NCBI GenBank assembly: GCA_903873545.1
Contig: CAIQPA010000093.1
Location: 1-11,098, forward strand
Source: an uncultured delta proteobacterium
GTDB taxonomy: Bacteria; Myxococcota_A; Bradymonadia; REDH01
Reading direction: 5' to 3'
DNA: 11,098 nt
Below, piece after piece: positions 8,801 to 11,098 of the stretch (the first letter of the stretch is position 1; each line of letters starts with the position of its first letter). Position numbers and translations under genes: made by a program. A model generated the notes under the pieces. The model was not told the DNA's origin and did no database searches. It saw nothing but the letters and a program-made list of their open reading frames with translations.

Positions 8801-11098
8801 GCGAGCGGCGTTGCTGCAGCGCGCAGCGGAGCTGGGCGAGGGGCTCGGGCAGTCGCCGGAGTCGCTGCTGGAGTTGTGGCGGCGTAGGCTCTCGATCGTG
8901 TCGGGCGACAGGGCTGCACTGTTGGCGCTTTCACGGCTGGAGCTGAAGCTTGGCAATCATGCCGCAGCTGCGTCGTGGATGGGGCAGGAACTCGAGGTCA
9001 TTGGCGACAGTGCGGAGGCGAGCGCGCTGCGGCTTCGGCTCGCGACGTTGGTCTGGCACGAGCTTGGCTCGGCTTCTCGCTGCGTGGCGCTTGTGGAGGC
9101 CGAGGATCGAGCCTTTGGCGTTTCGGCGCCCTTCGCCACGCTGCTGATCGAGGTGTTGGAGTCCGACGCGGTGATGCTCGAGGAGCGGACGGCTGCGGTA
9201 GCGCTGCTCGAGCCGTTCGCGCGTGTCGCGCATCGTTCCGACGCGCTCGAGGTTGCGCTTCGGAGCCGGGTTCCCTTCGCCGCGGGCACAGAGCTGTCGG
9301 AGCTGCACTGCGAGCTGGCGCTGTTGTACCGCGACCGGCTCTCACGCCGGTCGGACGGCTGCCGGTCGTTTGTTGCGGCAGCGCTGCTGCAGCCTGGATT
9401 GGCGTCGAACTGGCGCGATGCCGATGAGTCGGCTGACGACGAGTCGTTGCGCGAGATTGTCCGTCAGGCGCTGGAGCGTGCGGCCGATGAGGCGAGCGGC
9501 TCGGAGCTTCGCGCCGAGCTGTGGGAGCGGCTCGCCCGCTTCGCACAGGATCGGATGGAGGAGCCGCTGCTTGCGCTGCGCGCGTGGAGCGCCGCGTTTG
9601 ATGCGACGCCCGGCTCTCTTCGGGTGATGGATGAGGTGGAGCAGCGTCTTGCTGCGTCGGGTCGGCACGCAGAACGGGAGATGGTCCTTCGGCGTGGTTC
9701 GGAAGCGGCAACGGAGCCGAAGGTTCAGCGCTCGATCTTGCTCCGTCTGGCGGAGGTCCGGCGGCGCGAATCGCAGGATCTGGACGGTGCGGTATCGGTC
9801 TGTCGCGAGATCCTGAGTCGGTTCGGCAGCGCTGTGGATGTGCTGACGATGCTCTCGGAACTGCTCTCTGTGCTGCAACGGCCGGGCGAGCTCGTCGAGA
9901 CGCTGCAGGCACTGGCCAGCTTGATGCAGACGGCGGAAGAGCGTGTGATGGTGCTGCTCTACCTGGGCACAGTGCTCGATGAGTCGCTTCAGGACTGGGC
10001 TGGCTGCCACGCTGCCTATGAGAAGGCGCTGACGGACGATGTGCTGCTGGCGCGGGTGCTCGAGGCGGTGCTTCAGACGCTGACGCGGGTCGCGGAGCAG
10101 GCGCCTGACAAGAGCTGGGTGGTCGCGTTCGCGCTGTTGGCCGAGCGGGCCGCGCGGGAAGATGCTGCGATCCGGGTGGAGATGTTGCTTCTTCAGTTGA
10201 GCGTGGCGGAGGACCGCTCGTTGCGGTCCATGCTGACGCTGCGACTTTCTGCTGCGATGGATGCATCGGGCCGGCCTGCGGAGGAGCAGTTCGGCTACCT
10301 GTCTCGGGCCCTGCTCGACGACCCTGAGCAGGCGGAGCTGGGGGTGGCCCTATCGACCCTCTGTCGGGCGCACGAGGCGATGGCAGACTATGCGCGGGTC
10401 CTCGAAGAGGCCGCGATGGCAAGCAGCAACCTGGAACGCTCCGTGGCGCTTCTGACCGAAGCCGGCATGGTCCGTCTGATGGAGCTCGGCGATTCTTCGG
10501 GCGCGGTGCGGACGCTGCGGCGTGCCTTTGATGCTGATCCTTCGGTGGTCGGCTCTGCAGAGGCGCTCCGCGCTGCGCTGCAAATGTCGGGAGACCGCGA
10601 CGGGCTGATGCATCTTAACGGCCGAATCCTCGAATCCGGCCCATCCGCAGAGGTTCGCGTCGCGCTGCTTCGCGATGCTGCGAAGCTGGCGGAGCAGCCG
10701 CCGCTGCGGCTTGAGGCTGCGTGCGGGCTCTGGTCCAAGGTGCTCGCGATGGTGCCGGACGATGTCGAGGCCGTAGAGGCGCTTGTGCGTCTGCTTCCGC
10801 AGGCGAACCGGTGGGACGAGCTTGGCGAACTTCACGCACGGCGCGCGCTGTCGAGCGAGGGCGACGCAGCTGCGTCGTCCTATGCAGAACTGGGCCGCAT
10901 CAGGCTGGTGCAGGGGCGATTCCAAGATGCCGTGGAGGCTTACCAGGCGGTGCTGAGCATCCGGGCAGAGGATCGGGCGGTCATGCTGCCGCTGCTGCAG
11001 GCCTATCGTGCGCTGGGCTATTCATCCGAGTGGCTTGCGGTTGCCGATCGCTATCTGGAGGGTGCCGGGTTCGAAGAGGAGGCAGTGACGCTCCGTCT
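2874..11098 (+). CDS. Giant TPR/helical-repeat scaffold protein, 3' end beyond window
   Basis: One frame stays open from ATG 2874 to the right edge: 2741 complete codons and two bases of the next, with no stop, so the visible part alone is near 300 kDa. The N-terminus is not a signal peptide and I see no membrane span, so it is probably cytosolic. Residues about 60-195 form TPR-like helices (for example ALRQYQAAFKLWPKNRAAL at 97-115 and AERALAYLERAVQLAP at 166-181). An Ala-rich linker follows (about 197-264) with a basic patch NRRARR (265-270). From about residue 290 to the edge runs a helical array with a period near 72 residues, with no catalytic motif. Such solenoids bind proteins and assemble complexes; the partner is unknown. 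It shares a strand with the membrane protein 115 bases upstream, so co-transcription is possible but unproven. A GTG at 2811 could add 21 residues (TTIGEVATERSEVEVGGEV...). The TPR-type fold is fairly sure, the function is not. HAT- or HEAT-like repeats are the main alternative. Confidence 0.85.
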   Translation, partial: MLNELEQALGTLLAEPSRADLFAFCEAQFVADGSWQDLVGLYETFGAPFGPESRVDWERLMEQLASMAAALPVEERSQLFGAVGQIWELQLGRPEQALRQYQAAFKLWPKNRAALAWARGIYTGQGNWRLVMRLLELELHAVSEPVAEAEVLVALGEASLESGAGAERALAYLERAVQLAPTFEGVSRLQSRLAALPAEVSAAEHVAAAVSSPAVVAPEATAAEVAVRDAAAAAAAPTEPKLKWKLSPALTALRSAAAGESVAPNRRARRSDPASLAGLDRAALESLWATGEDDLGVLDALAKRYREVGDLGSLAACYEAAVKALVWQESAKELMIDAGRLYWRELGDMEAAERMFKRVRLLDGREVTTLTFFAELARREGDPRRLLGALQSLREVTVDQAAWLEVSEELAGLAALDARTHDKAVEVWRQILRRSPHHAGARAGLQELLTTTGRWSTLLEVLKDDLALADAGDDQVRILESMVEVYRERLNLPFMVAQTLQSILKIAPGHVEAAWALGERFASAGRWSDAVTMMMEHASHASRPEEATRALRWVVEIWSERLRQPWQAIGALEQLLELQPRDALILSELRRAFSERGAWGRLVELLERQALRSGGAERAELLEEAAAIASTTLHDDVVCARIHETLLSDSEGRADASFAFLAGYLPSEELWPRWAQALMLRRGAVDGETQVALAMEEAEVRLVRLSDRAAAERLWLEAARYGEPGQSGLARLIASAASSGRWQTLMDLGDEFGCWSTLRASLMERLSHCGSDQVQEIGETLWEIASDRLSHAEAEREVLEAWRKRSPRNLVVLERLDQRYQWAGEVERRAEVLADLVPLVSAERGLALCDELSAICERDLGDARRSYQWAAQAFVRTATEPDRLARVTELAAAVGEVRSWVSMLEAVASGLSDAEHSGRLRAHAAALCDEELNEPLRAAAMIETVRASGHADAALMRRLCGIYARFERWAPLAAALEAQAALTWTVSERASVELELAQVLSERLGRLAEASKLLLAQRDEGVASAKSQELLLSVSMRRADWAVASQCLEAAVETAGESERGAFLVEWGRLLSDRLGEHRRSISVFGRAIEDGADAGGLALSGLIAMFGRADVAEAAATVAAPYLGKAGLWAELLQAYGLMRFAVGSGERRATSRAMAEIWEREFSDPDSAFIVMANLLVEEVGEACDWVLFDRLAAASGRSSEAAVRWLAALEQFGAAPFAPHLAEIATLVEAELGDADAARGVWQKATSLRSEPSEWLQVARLSEALGEWTSARAEWKQVARIAPYEASQEALVHAAMLADAKLADPPLAIEELEQMLAADVHYAPARKQLRLLLERVGKPDRLAWHLEQWADCADSEQNRLALLRQAAAASEAALAWQGAARLHCLVVAGVAGTEDAGSEAEAFWRRAGGAGVWRTADDVGLLDLLCEGHRSAGRYEALWSLLDVALHQAAATRRLSLADACAEVAEAQLQRPDAALDARLVGYRLSPDDPARSAAVELAAAQSNRWEDVAVAYEWAAEQTTDGAKKAGRLRAAAVIRLERLNDLPSAIANFEIARQFVPHDRELLQSLEKLFAASGNAELRAVVVLECAGLTDEADERAGLLLDAAAIFFRELGAHASAVAVLADARRYERTHDEALLMLAEIHTSVGSWSALAEVLRAQLSVALEDGSRAELLARLAVLYDEKLGMAREALDAWSDYTEIRADDRAAWSSMERLARDLGDGVRRVTVLERLLALSSASEGQAVAWALAQQQVAASGDLHRGIDLAAALLSSVVYLERAESLLRGLWSHEDVGARARSVMIAHYDRVGDAEALVEALTAEASADTRVEERVATLVRATRVCLATEGMADRGFALVMFAVELAPLAAEVVELSETAAEAVHGWSTLAEALSEIVHRSEDGFFAAQVSLRVAEILDHRMGLSASALDWYVAVSRALPLEVTSRRRLSVLLSEAARLPEAFAVIAELVELAVSEEERAALLQRAAELGEGLGQSPESLLELWRRRLSIVSGDRAALLALSRLELKLGNHAAAASWMGQELEVIGDSAEASALRLRLATLVWHELGSASRCVALVEAEDRAFGVSAPFATLLIEVLESDAVMLEERTAAVALLEPFARVAHRSDALEVALRSRVPFAAGTELSELHCELALLYRDRLSRRSDGCRSFVAAALLQPGLASNWRDADESADDESLREIVRQALERAADEASGSELRAELWERLARFAQDRMEEPLLALRAWSAAFDATPGSLRVMDEVEQRLAASGRHAEREMVLRRGSEAATEPKVQRSILLRLAEVRRRESQDLDGAVSVCREILSRFGSAVDVLTMLSELLSVLQRPGELVETLQALASLMQTAEERVMVLLYLGTVLDESLQDWAGCHAAYEKALTDDVLLARVLEAVLQTLTRVAEQAPDKSWVVAFALLAERAAREDAAIRVEMLLLQLSVAEDRSLRSMLTLRLSAAMDASGRPAEEQFGYLSRALLDDPEQAELGVALSTLCRAHEAMADYARVLEEAAMASSNLERSVALLTEAGMVRLMELGDSSGAVRTLRRAFDADPSVVGSAEALRAALQMSGDRDGLMHLNGRILESGPSAEVRVALLRDAAKLAEQPPLRLEAACGLWSKVLAMVPDDVEAVEALVRLLPQANRWDELGELHARRALSSEGDAAASSYAELGRIRLVQGRFQDAVEAYQAVLSIRAEDRAVMLPLLQAYRALGYSSEWLAVADRYLEGAGFEEEAVTLR
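3462..3683 (+). other. Ala/Pro/Val-rich interdomain linker with basic patch in the giant protein
   Basis: Residues 197-270 break the helical-repeat pattern. They are rich in Ala, Val, Glu and Pro, include seven consecutive alanines (230-236), then a Lys/Trp-containing segment (PKLKWKLSPAL, 239-249), then NRRARR (265-270). This looks like a flexible hinge between the short N-terminal TPR domain and the main array. The seven alanines use mixed codons (GCT, GCG, GCC, GCA), so it is not a recent simple-repeat expansion. Confidence 0.6.
3744..11098 (+). repeat. Coding array of diverged ~72-residue (216-base) helical repeats
   Basis: A recurring unit can be seen in the protein. It has a turn of the form Gly-Arg-Trp, a helix like xxLLEVLxxxL, a charged stretch with Arg, a helix resembling ILxxAxxIYxERL, a short Pro-containing turn, a TPR-like helix AxxxLxxLLxLxP, a final helix xALxxLxxxF, then the next turn. 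Anchor tryptophans fall at residues 455, 527, 599 and 671, exactly 72 apart. The same phase runs back to 383 and 311 with Pro and Leu at the anchor. Later examples at 72-residue steps are 1509, 1581 (Ala) and 1653; 1813 (Ala) and 1885; and 2575 (Arg), 2647 and 2719 (Glu). Each unit equals two TPR-sized hairpins; thirty-odd units fit in the visible part. The copies are too diverged to show as a DNA repeat. Confidence 0.7.

Noticed and set aside
6385..10422. Other long minus-strand frames (6385-8682, 6690-8291, 8998-10422)
   Set aside because: Their products are Pro/Ala/Arg/Ser-rich low-complexity sequences, typical shadows of a GC-rich coding strand. The sense frame carries coherent helical repeats throughout.
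1..11098. CRISPR array, insertion sequence, defence or biosynthetic cluster
   Set aside because: No direct DNA repeats with spacers, transposase motifs, terminal inverted repeats or enzyme clusters of these types were seen on either strand.

Overview
The window reads almost entirely on the + strand and looks like ordinary chromosome from a high-GC, Gram-negative-type bacterium. It holds a DhnA-type class I aldolase, a tRNA-Cys without an encoded CCA end, a stand-alone MprF/AglD2-like membrane domain, and the first part of a giant tetratricopeptide-type solenoid gene. Giant, highly diverged TPR proteins of this style are familiar from Myxococcota and Bradymonadales-like 'deltaproteobacteria'. 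That placement is inference from gene style and base composition; no marker gene here settles the phylum.

Layout: (1) 1-403 has no convincing gene, two weak sigma70-like promoter candidates and a strong Shine-Dalgarno site for the next gene. (2) 404-1474 encodes class I fructose-1,6-bisphosphate aldolase (fbaB type). (3) 1475-1564 is a short spacer with a two-step inverted repeat that overlaps a candidate promoter for the following tRNA. (4) 1565-1636 is tRNA-Cys(GCA). (5) 1712-2758 encodes a 348-residue polytopic membrane protein of the LPG-synthase transmembrane/UPF0104 family. (6) 2759-2873 is a 115-base spacer with a small hairpin and a good ribosome binding site. (7) 2874 to the right edge is one uninterrupted reading frame of at least 2741 codons that is still open at base 11098.

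The giant gene fills three quarters of the window. Its product has no signal peptide or membrane segment. It consists of helical repeats with a period of about 72 residues (two TPR-sized helical hairpins each), marked by a Gly-Arg-Trp-like turn followed by a Leu-rich helix. An Ala-rich linker with a basic patch separates a short N-terminal TPR domain from the main array. It is probably a very large cytosolic protein-interaction scaffold; the sequence shows no catalytic domain and its partner is unknown.

The genes share a strand but show no clear common pathway: central carbon metabolism, translation, envelope lipid biology and a scaffold. The spacing (75-115 bases, with a tRNA in between) does not argue for one tight operon. 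No mobile element, CRISPR array, phage gene or defence system is visible.
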